This document shows positions 25,456 to 35,063 of a stretch of DNA of 62,637 bases, piece after piece; position 1 is the stretch's first letter; every line of letters starts with the position of its first letter. Made by a program: the position numbers and the translations under genes. This DNA is from Pseudomonadota bacterium. Its GTDB lineage: Bacteria; Pseudomonadota; Gammaproteobacteria; Burkholderiales; Thiobacillaceae. Location of the stretch: assembly GCA_030684775.1 (NCBI GenBank), contig JAUXXW010000132.1, positions 1 through 62,637 on the forward strand, given 5' to 3'. Below the pieces are notes generated by a model. That model searched no databases. It was given only the letters and a program-made list of their open reading frames with translations, and was not told the origin of the DNA.

Positions 25456-25896
25456 TTACTCTTCTTCGGCTTTGCCGGAGGGGTCGGCGGCAATGAACTG
25501 GAAAACCTTGCCTTCGACGCGGAAGGTACCCAGCTTCGAGCCCATATCCGGCGGCGTCTCCTGGAATTCCTGGACGCGACAGGACTCGGTACTGACCGCG
25601 AACACGCGTTTTTCGATCTTGAGCAGGTGCAACGGTTCCGGGTATTCGTCTGGCGCCTGGTAGATGCCGATACGGGTATCCAGCGGCACATTTTTGATGC
25701 TCAAGCCGCCATTGCAGTGCGGCAGGCGGATCACAATCACCTCGACTTCCAGTGTGTCGTGCCAGAACCAGGTCTGGTTGCGCACCAGAGTGATGGCGTG
25801 CTCCTTATCCGGGAAGGAATAGGACGCCATGTCCTGTAGGCAACCGGCCAGTGGCAGCACGGCCAAGAGAAGCAGCGAACGGGTAAGGACATTCAT
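25456..25896 (-). CDS. putative lipoprotein of unknown function
   Basis: 146 aa with signal peptide and lipobox LAGC (Cys at about 19). The mature part (YSFPDKEHAITLVRNQTWFWHDTLEVEVIVIRLPHC...VFAVSTESCRVQEFQETPPD) has three further cysteines and predicted strands. No family recognised. It ends six bases before ubiD, suggesting one transcript. Confidence 0.75.
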   Translation of the reverse strand: MNVLTRSLLLLAVLPLAGCLQDMASYSFPDKEHAITLVRNQTWFWHDTLEVEVIVIRLPHCNGGLSIKNVPLDTRIGIYQAPDEYPEPLHLLKIEKRVFAVSTESCRVQEFQETPPDMGSKLGTFRVEGKVFQFIAADPSGKAEEE

Positions 25897-26057
25897 GAGG
25901 TGTCGCCTCCAAGAGTGCGGATGAAACTGCGGGCGCAGTTTACCGCGCGCGGGCAGCTTGTCGGCCCCGCCGACACCAGCCGGTTACGGCAGCCGGCGTG
26001 ATTACTTGAGGTGGAAAGCCCAAAAAGGCCGCTGCCTGAACTGCGCTCATCGTCGAC

Positions 26058-27227
<1,170 letters not shown>

Positions 27228-27328
27228 CTAATGGTGGCGGGGGTGGCGCCAAGCATGGTGGACAATACGCAGGTTCGACGGGTGCGCTGGCGCCGCAAAT
27301 TTGTTCCCGATTCGCAAGCCGCCTCAGA

Positions 27329-27458
27329 CGTAGGTTGGGCAAAGCGGAGCGTGCCCAACATGGCGATGGGTTGTTGGGCAGCGGAGTCGTTGGCGCTTCA
27401 GCGCTTACGAATCCGGCGTCCCTCTTGCGGGGGCACACTCCGCTTTGCCCAACCTACG
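27329..27458. repeat. family A copy 4 with nested insert in the right arm
   Basis: 130-bp version of the 75-bp palindrome. The extra 55 bp (27381-27435, GCGGAGTCGTTGG... CTTGCGGGGGCA) is the same insert found in the left arm of copy 3. Bases 27165-27538 otherwise hold no gene. Confidence 0.88.
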
Positions 27459-27538
27459 CCGCCAATCAGGAATCTGATTGCGGAACCGCGGCCACCGCAT
27501 CCAGTCGCACTTTGTTTTTCACCGTTTTGGAGAGCCAC

Positions 27539-28456
27539 ATGCTGGATACCTTCCTGGAGCACCTCGGTAGTGAGCGCGCGAGCGTCTTGCTGCAGGTTTA
27601 TCAAACCACGCTGCACATCGTCCTCATTCTGGTGCTGGCCTGGGTGCTGCTGCATCTGTCCAACAAGGGCATCCGCATGCTGCGCATCTATCTCTCGGAG
27701 CAGGCGGGGGACAACACGGAGGAGATCAAGCGCATCACCACCCTGGGCCGGGCATTCCGCTACATCGCCTCGGTGGTGATCATCATGGTGACGGGCATGG
27801 TGATATTGAGCGAACTGGGCATCTCCATCGCGCCCATCCTGGCCACGGCGGGCGTCCTCGGCATCGCCGTGGGCTTTGGCGCGCAGAGCCTGATCAAGGA
27901 CTACTTCAACGGTTTTTTCATGCTGCTGGAAAACCAGGTGCGCCAGGGCGACGTGGTGGAGGTTGCCGGCAAGGCCGGCCTGGTCGAGGAAGTGACCCTG
28001 CGCTACATCAAGATGCGCAACTACGACGGCCAGGTCCACTTCATCCCCAATGGCATCGTCACCACCGTCACCAACATGAGCCGGGACTATGCCTACGCGG
28101 TGGTCGACGTGGGCGTGGCCTACCGCGAAAACACGGACGAGGTGATGAAACTGATGCATCAGGTGGGCGCGGAGATGCGCGCGGATGAAGCCTGGGGCGG
28201 AAAACTCCTGGAAGACATGGAAATGGCCGGGGTGGACCAATGGGCGGATTCCGCCGTGGTCCTGCGCTGCCGCTTCAAGGTGAAGCCCCTGGAGCAATGG
28301 GGGGTACGTCGGGAATACCTGCGCCGCCTCAAGCACGTCTTCGACCAGCACGGTGTGGAGATCCCCTTCCCCCATCTGACGCTGTATCCCGGCCAGGCCA
28401 AGGACGGTTCCACGCCTGCCCTGCACATCGTCGCGGAGAATGGCGCGGCGCAATAA
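27539..28456 (+). CDS. small-conductance mechanosensitive channel (MscS family)
   Basis: 305 aa from ATG 27539. Three N-terminal helices (TLHIVLILVLAWVLLHL, YIASVVIIMVTGMVILSEL, ILATAGVLGIAVGFGAQSLIKDYFNGFFMLLE), the last being the Gly/Ala-packed pore helix. A beta domain (QVRQGDVVEVAGKAGLVEEVTLRYIKMRNYDGQVHFIPNG) and the cytoplasmic vestibule follow. Homoheptameric osmotic safety valve in the inner membrane. Flanked on both sides by family A palindromes (A4, A5). Confidence 0.93.
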   Translation: MLDTFLEHLGSERASVLLQVYQTTLHIVLILVLAWVLLHLSNKGIRMLRIYLSEQAGDNTEEIKRITTLGRAFRYIASVVIIMVTGMVILSELGISIAPILATAGVLGIAVGFGAQSLIKDYFNGFFMLLENQVRQGDVVEVAGKAGLVEEVTLRYIKMRNYDGQVHFIPNGIVTTVTNMSRDYAYAVVDVGVAYRENTDEVMKLMHQVGAEMRADEAWGGKLLEDMEMAGVDQWADSAVVLRCRFKVKPLEQWGVRREYLRRLKHVFDQHGVEIPFPHLTLYPGQAKDGSTPALHIVAENGAAQ

Positions 28457-28486
28457 GCGCCCCACTCCGCTGTCCGTGGCAGTAAA

Positions 28487-28561
28487 CGTAGGTTGGGCAA
28501 AGCGCAGCGTGCCCAACATGGCGACAGGTTGTTGGGCACGCTGCGCTTTGCCCAACCTACG
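28487..28561. repeat. family A copy 5
   Basis: Complete 75-bp palindrome followed by the TCTACGG..GGATTTAGGTT tail that also follows copy 3. Confidence 0.92.
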
Positions 28562-28582
28562 CGTCTACGGCGGGATTTAGGT

Positions 28583-29899
28583 TTATTCATGGAGCTGGAA
28601 GCGTGCGAACTTGGAATAGCAGTGCCGGTTTGTTGCTGTTGCTCGGCGGCGCCGCCCTGGCTCAGGCGTCCTGCCCGGCGGAACAGGCGAGAACCGTTCA
28701 GATCGGCGCGCAGCGCTTCGCGGTGGAGGTTGCCGCCACCCCGGCCTCGCGGGAGCGCGGCCTGTCCGGACACGAACGCCTCGCGCCCGACAGCGGCATG
28801 TGGTTTGTCCTGCCGGAAGCCGGCACGACCGGCTTCTGGATGCGTGGCATGCGCTTTCCCATCGACTTGATCTGGGTGGGCCAGAACCAGCGTGTCGTGG
28901 ACGTGGCGACCTTGCCGGTATGCCGTAACTGTCAAGTCCCGCCTGTTTATAAACGCGCTTGACGAATAATTCGGGCTTATCCGCCTGCCACTTTTTCAGC
29001 GCCTGTATGGGGGTTTGATGGTGCAAAGCCCTTTGTGGGATGTGATGGTTGTAGATTTTCAAATAGTGCTCCAGTGTCGTTTCCAACTCGGCTGCTGAGG
29101 CAAAACGGGTTTGTTTGACCAGGTCGCTGATGCGGCCGTTGAAGCGTTCGACCATGCCGTTGGTTTGCGGATGCCGTGGCGGGGAAAGACGATGTTCGAT
29201 GCCCAGCGCAACGCATTCCAGATCAAACACGTGTTTGCCCGTGGGTTCATTTTTCTTCTTGCTGGTAAAGCGATCCGTAAACTGACTGCCGTTGTCGGTC
29301 AGCAGCTTGACGATCTTCATCGGCGCGGCCTGCTCCACCCGGCGCAGGAAGTCGGTACTGCTGGTGTCGGTCTGATCGCGGTAGATACGCAGATACACCC
29401 ATCGCGTCGCCCGGTCGATGGCGACGAACAGATACCGCCGTTGGGTTTCGTCAGGCATTTGTGGCAGGTATTTGATGTCGATATGCAGGAAGCCCGGCTC
29501 GTAGTCCTTGAAGGTCTTCTTCGGTGCCACCTCGCCCTCGACCTCGGGTTGCAGGCTTTTGAGATTGGAGACACCGTGGCGGCGCAAGCAGCGATCCAGG
29601 CCGGAGCGGGAGGCTGCCGGGTTGATGAATTCATGGGTGATGGCCACCAGGTCATCCAAGGGAAGCAGGAGGGTGCGCCGCAGTTCCACCACCACTGCTT
29701 CCTGGCCAGGCGTCAGCGTCGTGCTCAACTTGTGCGGACGGTGCGAACGATCCTGAACGTCGTCACGCCGCTTCCACTTGCGGGCGGTGGCGATGCTGAT
29801 GTTGTAACGATCGGATAGTGCCGTGATCGACTCCGGTGAGGCATTGATCTCGGCGCGGGTGCGTGGCGTGGTTCTGGCACGGGGATGGACTTGGCTCAT
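28583..29899 (-). CDS. IS481-family DDE transposase lacking its own stop codon
   Basis: 438 aa from ATG 29899. N-terminal helix-turn-helix (ITALSDRYNISIATARKWKRRDD), then an rve-type integrase core: FLHIDIKYLPQM (first D), LLTDNGSQFTDRF (second D), HPQTNGMVERFNGRI (catalytic E). The family end (KPELFVKRVYKQAGLDS) is at the IS tip with no stop, so the frame continues about 116 codons antisense through the DUF192 gene to 28583. Probably active or recently active, since the frame is intact. Confidence 0.85.
   Translation of the reverse strand: MSQVHPRARTTPRTRAEINASPESITALSDRYNISIATARKWKRRDDVQDRSHRPHKLSTTLTPGQEAVVVELRRTLLLPLDDLVAITHEFINPAASRSGLDRCLRRHGVSNLKSLQPEVEGEVAPKKTFKDYEPGFLHIDIKYLPQMPDETQRRYLFVAIDRATRWVYLRIYRDQTDTSSTDFLRRVEQAAPMKIVKLLTDNGSQFTDRFTSKKKNEPTGKHVFDLECVALGIEHRLSPPRHPQTNGMVERFNGRISDLVKQTRFASAAELETTLEHYLKIYNHHIPQRALHHQTPIQALKKWQADKPELFVKRVYKQAGLDSYGIPARSPRPRHAGSGPPRSSRWESACHASRSRSCRLPAGQTTCRCRARGVRVRTGRAPARPGWRQPPPRSAARRSERFSPVPPGRTPEPGRRRRATATNRHCYSKFARFQLHE
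28603..28929 (+). pseudogene. DUF192 family protein truncated by IS481 insertion
   Basis: GTG start; secretion signal (GLLLLLGGAALAQA), then the DUF192 core VQIGAQRFAVEVAATPASRERGLSGHERL...GMWFVLPEAGTTGFWMRGMRFPIDLIWVGQNQRVVDVATLPVCRNC. About 30 C-terminal residues of the family are lost where the IS end begins at 28930; the frame runs on only to 28962. The missing part is not found beyond the IS, so a deletion accompanied or followed insertion. Confidence 0.8.
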
Positions 29900-29931
29900 G
29901 GGGTGTTTGTTGTCTGTTACGTTTCTCGTCA
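28930..29931 (-). mobile_element. IS481-family insertion sequence, about 1.0 kb
   Basis: The left end TGTCAAGTCCCGCCTGTTT abuts the broken DUF192 gene. The other end is placed at 29931, where the minus strand reads TGACGAGAAACG upstream of the transposase. The two ends match only partly, so the right boundary is tentative. No clear target duplication. Confidence 0.65.
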
Positions 29932-30408
29932 ATCGGGGTGCGTCCCCCAGGTTTGGCATGGCAGTAAGCGCGATACTGCCGCGCTTACTGCCATGCCAGA
30001 GGGTATCGCCCCTACGCCGCGTCAAGGGTGCGCTTCGCCAGGCGGCAAAAAGACGCCGCCTGCCCTTGACCCGGCTACGGGGCTGGCGTTTGTTGCCTCA
30101 CCAGAGGGGGTAAACGACTCAATCAGTTGCTGCATCAGGTCTCGGGCTCGGAACAGCGGCCAGCTGCGGACGGGGACATAATCACACGGGATGCAACATG
30201 TAGGTAAATGTGGGGACGGCGCTACTTTCTTCCGTCCGTGTCTGTTTCTTCGATAATGGGCCACGTTCCCATCATCTATTTGTTTTTGCATCTATCGATC
30301 TGTGTTTGTTTAGTAACCGGTCATGGCTTTTTTAAAGCAGCCCCGTAAGATGAAAGTGTTTTTGTATTACAGCCGCTCTTTCATCGTAATAGTAAGAAGG
30401 AGGAAATA
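29932..30408. other. gene-free stretch with hairpin and IS-like remnants
   Basis: A near-perfect hairpin: GGCATGGCAGTAAGCGC (29955-29971) and its complement (29981-29997), nine-base loop. A second inverted pair, GTCAAGGG/CCCTTGAC, lies around 30025-30071. Composition turns AT-rich after 30200. Bases 30226-30290 match 32805-32870. No gene seen. Confidence 0.6.
30226..30290. repeat. left copy of 65-bp direct repeat bracketing the AAA+ gene
   Basis: It contains TTCGATAATGGGCCACGTTC. The right copy at 32805-32870 has TTCGATAATTGGCCACGTCC. A third short copy (TTCGATAACGGCCAC) lies at 32880. Repeated motifs of this kind resemble terminal multiple repeats of IS21-like elements (recalled, not searched). 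Confidence 0.6.
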
Positions 30409-32787
30409 ATGGACAATCAACAATGGGTTCAACATGCTAACGCAGCTATGGCGATGTTTCACCCAAAAATAGAACAGCTATCAGGTGCGCTTGCCTCGGT
30501 TTTGGTCGAGCAGAAAATAGAATTGGAGGCTCTTGAGGAAAAGAAAAAAAGACTTAGTAGTATAAAGGATGAAGTGGGGAGGTTTTCAGTCGCATTGATT
30601 CGAGACGTGTATAGGCAGTCGAATGGAGAGAAATATACGAAAAAGTTTCTCAGTGCCTTTCTCTTGCATCCGTTGTCCTCCTTTGGAAATCAAGTATGGG
30701 GTGTGACGCTTATTGTTGCCTTGATCGCCATTCTTGTAAAGCCATATGTATTTCTGCCAATATATGCGATAGCTGTGTTTTCTGCTTTTCATTGGACTCA
30801 ATCGCGAGAGCGTGCAAGGTTAAAGGAGAATGTTCTATCAATTGATAATGGGGAAAACTTGTTTTTGGTGTATTTTTCAGGGTTCACGCAAAATGCGGAA
30901 TATCCATACCATGGCCATATTGGGCCGTTTCCTCAATCGCTGGATATAAATGATTGCTATTGGAGGTTCGATGGAAATAATGATGTGATCGGTACGGTAT
31001 GTTTGGAATTGCAAAGCAGGTCGGGCCGTTCGTTACTTCTATGGCGCTTATCGGGCAACAACCTTCCGGGAGAAGTGGTTTGGTGGGATGAAGACAATAA
31101 ATTCCTGAAGAATGATGGGGTTTATTATAGAAATTCGATCAATAAATTTGAGCAACTTATTGCAGAAGCGGTCATTTATTATAAGGGTGTTGTGCTCTCG
31201 GATATTATGTGCACTACAATTCAGCGCCGAATAGATTCTATTAGAGGGGAGATTAAAGTTGTTGAGGAAAGTGCTAAAAAGTGGGGTGAGGTCATATTGC
31301 CGGACGATGTTATTCAATATATTTTAAAACGCCTTGATCTTTTTGATAAGAATGACTCGGCCGCCCCGAAGGGGCTTTTATTGTTTGGGCCTCCTGGGAC
31401 AGGAAAAACATTTCTCGCGAAGGCGATTGCGGAATCTACGCACAGTCGGTTTTTGCCACTTTCTCTCCCCGATTTAAAATCAAGCAATATCGGTGGGAGT
31501 GGTCAGTTGGTAAGGAATATTTGGGAAGATGCTCGGCGCCACGAAAAAACCATTATATTTGTGGATGAGTGTGAAGGTGTGTTTGGGCGGCGAGGCTCAA
31601 TTGATTCTGATCCGTTTACCAATGAAATCGTGCAGGCATTTCTGTCGGAATGGGATGGAATGTCTTCGTGTGGTAATATTTGGGTAATTGGAGCAACTAA
31701 CAGAAAAGAGTTAATAGACCCGGCAATTGTGTCTCGGTTTGGTGCAGAAATTGAAATTCCACTGCCTCGTGAGGCGGAGAGAAAGGCTATATTGATAAAC
31801 GAGTTACGTAAACTAGGTATAGAGACTGAAATCCCTGATTATATCGGGCAGATTACGGCTGGTATGTCGGGTAGAGATTTGGCATTCCTGGCGAAGAATG
31901 TAAAAACAGAAGCGTATCCGTATAAGCCAAACGAGGAACATTTTCGGAAAGTGGCAGAGACGCTCAAAAAAAGAGGCAGCACTATTGTTTCGACAGGGTC
32001 AACATGGGACACGCTGGTGCTACCTAAACATATCAAAGATGTTCTTCAAGATTCTTGTCTTGCTTTGCAACATTCCGAAATTCTCAAGAAACAAGGATTA
32101 ACAGTTCCTCGTGGAATTCTGCTTTACGGTCCGCCCGGGACGGGAAAAACAGAGATTGCACGGACTATTGCAAACGAAAGTAAGCTTCAGTTTCTGGCAG
32201 CATCCACTGCCGATATAAAAGGCGCATATATAGGGCATAGTGGAAAAAATGTTAAGGAATTATTTGAGCGTGCAAGAGCTAACTCGCCTGCGATTGTTTT
32301 TATTGATGAAATAGAATCTATCGTACCCTCACGTTCAGGTGATCTCCACACAACAGATACGTTCACTCGCGATATGGTTACCCAAATGCTGCAGGAGCTT
32401 GATGGGATTAAAAGCTCATCTGCTGATGTTTTTTTAATCGCGGCAACAAACCACCGTGAGATGATTGATGCTGCAATTTTGTCCAGATTGTCGGATCAGA
32501 TAGAAATACCTTTACCCGATATTGAGGCGAGAGCCAAAATGTTTGAGCTAAAAATTGGCGAAACCCGGGTTGGGTTTGATCTCAAGGAGGTGTGCAACAT
32601 GCTTGCCGTGGAGTCAGAAGAGTTGAGTGGAAGAGATATTCATAACCACGTTTATTCAGCCAAGAAACGCGCTGGCATGAGGGCAATCAGAAACAACACT
32701 CCAGACCAGGTGACATTAAAAATGAGTGATTTCCAGATACTTACGGAAACTCATATTCAATCTAATGGGTTAAATGCGCAAGTGTAA
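30409..32787 (+). CDS. membrane-anchored tandem AAA+ ATPase (CDC48-like), accessory
   Basis: 792 aa with a good ribosome-binding site (AAGGAGG). Residues 1-60: coiled coil (KIELEALEEKKKRLSSIKDEVGRF). Two transmembrane helices at about 95-135 (VWGVTLIVALIAILV; YVFLPIYAIAVFSAFHW). A domain of about 150 residues I do not recognise follows. Then two AAA+ modules: Walker A GPPGTGKT at 327-334 and 574-581, Walker B IIFVDEC (D386 E387) and IVFIDEI (D633 E634), sensor-1 ATNR and ATNH, arginine-finger regions present. Both modules look catalytically intact. Codon use is AT-rich, unlike all neighbours, indicating transfer. Likely a membrane-tethered unfoldase or remodeller; substrate and partner unknown. 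Confidence 0.9.
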   Translation: MDNQQWVQHANAAMAMFHPKIEQLSGALASVLVEQKIELEALEEKKKRLSSIKDEVGRFSVALIRDVYRQSNGEKYTKKFLSAFLLHPLSSFGNQVWGVTLIVALIAILVKPYVFLPIYAIAVFSAFHWTQSRERARLKENVLSIDNGENLFLVYFSGFTQNAEYPYHGHIGPFPQSLDINDCYWRFDGNNDVIGTVCLELQSRSGRSLLLWRLSGNNLPGEVVWWDEDNKFLKNDGVYYRNSINKFEQLIAEAVIYYKGVVLSDIMCTTIQRRIDSIRGEIKVVEESAKKWGEVILPDDVIQYILKRLDLFDKNDSAAPKGLLLFGPPGTGKTFLAKAIAESTHSRFLPLSLPDLKSSNIGGSGQLVRNIWEDARRHEKTIIFVDECEGVFGRRGSIDSDPFTNEIVQAFLSEWDGMSSCGNIWVIGATNRKELIDPAIVSRFGAEIEIPLPREAERKAILINELRKLGIETEIPDYIGQITAGMSGRDLAFLAKNVKTEAYPYKPNEEHFRKVAETLKKRGSTIVSTGSTWDTLVLPKHIKDVLQDSCLALQHSEILKKQGLTVPRGILLYGPPGTGKTEIARTIANESKLQFLAASTADIKGAYIGHSGKNVKELFERARANSPAIVFIDEIESIVPSRSGDLHTTDTFTRDMVTQMLQELDGIKSSSADVFLIAATNHREMIDAAILSRLSDQIEIPLPDIEARAKMFELKIGETRVGFDLKEVCNMLAVESEELSGRDIHNHVYSAKKRAGMRAIRNNTPDQVTLKMSDFQILTETHIQSNGLNAQV

Positions 32788-32804
32788 ACGTTGGTATTAA
32801 GTCT

Positions 32805-32904
32805 GTTTCTTTCGCCTGTATCTGCTTTTTTTCGATAATTGGCCACGTCCCCATTGTTTTATTACTGCACTCAGCCTGATTCGATAACGGCCACTTTCGC
32901 CACA
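32805..32904. repeat. right IS21-like terminal repeats after the AAA+ gene
   Basis: Two copies of TTCGATAA.NGGCCAC (32831 and 32880), the first within a 65-bp match to 30226-30290. They mark the right edge of the AT-rich island. Confidence 0.55.
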
Positions 32905-32918
32905 CGGAGGTACCCGAT

Positions 32919-33164
32919 ATGAGCATGAATTACCTGCAATACATTCAGCGCGATCCCTGCATTTGCGGCGGCGAGCCTGTCGTTACCGGGACTCGTGTCA
33001 CCATCCGTACGGTACTGGCCAGTCTGGCCGAAGGGATGTCCGTGCAGGAAATCGTCGCGGACTTCCCCGCTCTGACGCCCGCGTCCGTGCGAGCAGTCAT
33101 CGCTTTCGCGGCGGTTTCGGCAGAGGAAGACCTGCCATTTCCCGCGATCCCCGCTCTGGCATGA
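32919..33164 (+). CDS. DUF433 family antitoxin
   Basis: 81 aa; MNYLQYIQRDPCICGGEPVVTGTRVTIRTVLASLAEGMSVQEIVADFPALTPASVRAVIAFAA is a classic DUF433 sequence (winged helix-like, DNA binding). A strong ribosome-binding site (GGAGG) precedes it. Its stop overlaps the next start by ATGA. Such proteins act as antitoxins and autoregulators of PIN-like toxins. Confidence 0.92.
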   Translation: MSMNYLQYIQRDPCICGGEPVVTGTRVTIRTVLASLAEGMSVQEIVADFPALTPASVRAVIAFAAVSAEEDLPFPAIPALA

Positions 33165-33514
33165 GGATCAAGCTGGATGAAAACCTGCCCGCGCGTCTTG
33201 TCGGCGTCTTGGCGCGAAAGGGTCATGAGGTAGACACTGTCCTGGACGAGAATCTGGCGGGCTATCCGGATGAGGCGATTTGGCGGGCCGCCGGCGCCGA
33301 GCAGCGTTTTCTTATCACTCAGTACCTGGATTTCTCGGATACGCGCAAGTTCACACCCGGTACCCACCCCGGAATTCTTCTGGTGAGGCTGAGAGAGCCG
33401 GGCGGTCAGCGTTTGTTGGAGGCGGTTTCCGTGATCGCTGGAGACATCGATAGTTGGGCGGGTTGTTTTGTCGTGCTCACTGACCACAAGATACGCATCA
33501 AACGCCCGTCGTGA
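33161..33514 (+). CDS. DUF5615 PIN-like toxin
   Basis: 117 aa from ATG 33161, coupled to the antitoxin stop. MRIKLDENLPARLVGVLARKGHEVDTVLDENLAGYPDEAIWRAAGAEQRFLITQYLDFSD is the DUF5615 pattern. Acidic residues D6, E7 and D57 are candidate metal ligands of a PIN-type nuclease; the usual T.D of this loop reads TQYLDF here. Confidence 0.9.
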   Translation: MRIKLDENLPARLVGVLARKGHEVDTVLDENLAGYPDEAIWRAAGAEQRFLITQYLDFSDTRKFTPGTHPGILLVRLREPGGQRLLEAVSVIAGDIDSWAGCFVVLTDHKIRIKRPS

Positions 33515-33592
33515 CGATGGTTCGCACCACCTTACCCACCCCTCCAGCACTACCCGCAGCCCCTGCCCCCCGGAACAACTCGCCGCAGGAAC

Positions 33593-33680
33593 CGTAGGAT
33601 GGGTTGAGCGATAGCGAAACCCATCTCGATGGCGACTCGGGTGCAATCGATGGGTTTCGCTATCGCTCAACCCATCCTAC
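33593..33680. repeat. palindromic repeat, family C
   Basis: 88 bp: CGTAGGATGGGTTGAGCGAT... and complement ...ATCGCTCAACCCATCCTAC. It is related in design to families A and B (GTAGG plus TGGG). The cbiO stop codon TAG is read from the right end of this repeat. Confidence 0.9.
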
Positions 33681-34450
33681 TGCCAATCGTGGGTATGCCA
33701 GTGCCGGTGCTCCAGGCCGCCGTGTTTGTGGCGGTGGACATGCGCCAGGTTGGCGGCGAGGAGCTTGTCGGTATCGCCCAGGAAAGGTTCGATCGGGCCG
33801 TCGTAGAGCAGGCGGTGATCCTCGCTCAGCACCAGGGTGCGCGTGCCGAGTTCCGGCGCCAGGCTGAGGTTGTGGGTGGTGGTAAGCAGGGTGATCGGCA
33901 GGTCGGCGAGGAAGTCCACCAGCCAGCCGGTGGAGCGCGGGTCGAGGGCGGCGGCGGGTTCGTCCAGTAACAGCAGTTTCGGTTCTACCGCCAGCAGCGC
34001 GGCCAGCGCGACCTTCTGTTTCTCGCCGCCGGAGAGGGTGAAGGGCGGGCGTTTCAGGAACGCCGTCACGCCCACCAGATCGGCCCAGTGCGCCACCCGC
34101 TCGTCGATGTTGGAGAGCCCAATTTGGCGCGGGCCGAAGGCGATCTCGTCGTACACCGTCGGGTTGAACAGCATCACGTCCGGGTTCTGGAACAGCAGGG
34201 CGACTTCCTGGCGAAAGCGTAGACGCAGGGCGCCGTGTTTGAGGTGGCCGGGCGTGATGCGCTCGCCCTCATAGAACACCGTGCCGGCGCGCGGCGTGAC
34301 CAGGCCGTCAAGGATTTTCAGCAGCGTCGATTTGCCGCTGCCGTTGCTGCCGAGCAGGACGGCTTTCTCGCCTGCGGCGAGGTTGAAGCTCACTTCCAGC
34401 AGACAGGTTTTTTCACCGTAGTGGTGGCTCAGGCCTTCGACCCGGATCAT
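33677..34450 (-). CDS. cbiO: nickel/cobalt ECF transporter ATPase (CbiO/NikO) with His-rich tail
   Basis: 257 aa ABC ATPase: Walker A LLGSNGSGKST, Q-loop LFQNPDVML, signature TLSGGEKQKVAL, Walker B LLLLDEPAAALD, H-loop TTHNL. The last 21 residues contain eight histidines (HVHRHKHGGLEHRHWHTHDW), suggesting metal buffering. The stop TAG belongs to repeat C. It overlaps cbiQ by ATGA. Energises metal uptake through CbiM/CbiQ. Confidence 0.93.
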   Translation of the reverse strand: MIRVEGLSHHYGEKTCLLEVSFNLAAGEKAVLLGSNGSGKSTLLKILDGLVTPRAGTVFYEGERITPGHLKHGALRLRFRQEVALLFQNPDVMLFNPTVYDEIAFGPRQIGLSNIDERVAHWADLVGVTAFLKRPPFTLSGGEKQKVALAALLAVEPKLLLLDEPAAALDPRSTGWLVDFLADLPITLLTTTHNLSLAPELGTRTLVLSEDHRLLYDGPIEPFLGDTDKLLAANLAHVHRHKHGGLEHRHWHTHDWQ

Positions 34451-34998
34451 CGAAACATCCCCCGTGATTGCATGGCCTGTGCCGATTCATGCGCATTCGC
34501 CAGTGCCCGGTCGAGCAGCCAGGCGGCGGCGTGGGCGGCGGCGCGGTAGCGGGCGCGCAGGCCGGCCGGTCGTGGGCTGCGGCTTTGCAGGCCGAGGCGG
34601 AACTCCGCCAGGGTGCGCTTGAGGCCCAGCGACTGGCTCACCGCCAGCACCAGCAGGAAGGACAGACGGCGGGAGAAGGCCAGCGCCTGGAACAGATTCA
34701 CGCGCTCGATGAACAGGAAGGTGAGCAGGGCCATCGACAGTACCCGCAGGTTGACCGTGAGCAGCCAGTCCAGCGGCAGGGCGCGCGACTGCCACCAGAA
34801 ATAACCGACATAGGCCAGGGAGACCGTGCCGCTGAATGCCGCCGTGGCCAGCAAGGCGCGGCGCAATAGGCGAATGGCATCACGCCCGCAAAGCAACAGC
34901 ACCGCGAGCAACCCGCTCGCCAGCCAGAGCGGCGCGGTCAGCCAGGAAACGGTGACCAGGGCGAGCAGCCAGGCCGCGAGCTTGCCGCGTTCGCTCAT
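34447..34998 (-). CDS. cbiQ: ECF transporter T component CbiQ
   Basis: 183 aa, shorter than the usual 225-260. Four or five hydrophobic helices (LAAWLLALVTVSWLTAPLWLASGLLAVLLLC, AAFSGTVSLAYVGYFWW, LRVLSMALLTFLFIERV) and the ATPase-coupling motif ESAQAMQSRG at the C-terminus. Start at ATG 34998, which overlaps the stop of a repeat-derived mini-ORF. An almost identical start (MTERGKFA against MSERGKLA) lies 65 bp upstream, overlapping the cbiM stop. Confidence 0.88.
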   Translation of the reverse strand: MSERGKLAAWLLALVTVSWLTAPLWLASGLLAVLLLCGRDAIRLLRRALLATAAFSGTVSLAYVGYFWWQSRALPLDWLLTVNLRVLSMALLTFLFIERVNLFQALAFSRRLSFLLVLAVSQSLGLKRTLAEFRLGLQSRSPRPAGLRARYRAAAHAAAWLLDRALANAHESAQAMQSRGMFR

Positions 34999-35063
34999 GT
35001 CGCCAGTGCTCCAGGCCGGCGGGACGCCGGCGCTACAACCGCGAACTTGCCGCGTTCAGTCAT
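34995..35063 (-). CDS. 22-codon bridging mini-ORF with duplicated cbiQ start
   Basis: ATG 35063 overlaps the cbiM stop (ATGACTGA) and TGA 34997-34995 overlaps the cbiQ ATG. The first eight codons duplicate the cbiQ start. A partial family E repeat (35011-35038) makes up the rest. Direct copies at 34974-34999 and 35039-35064 match at 23 of 26 bases. Confidence 0.5.
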   Translation of the reverse strand: MTERGKFAVVAPASRRPGALAT

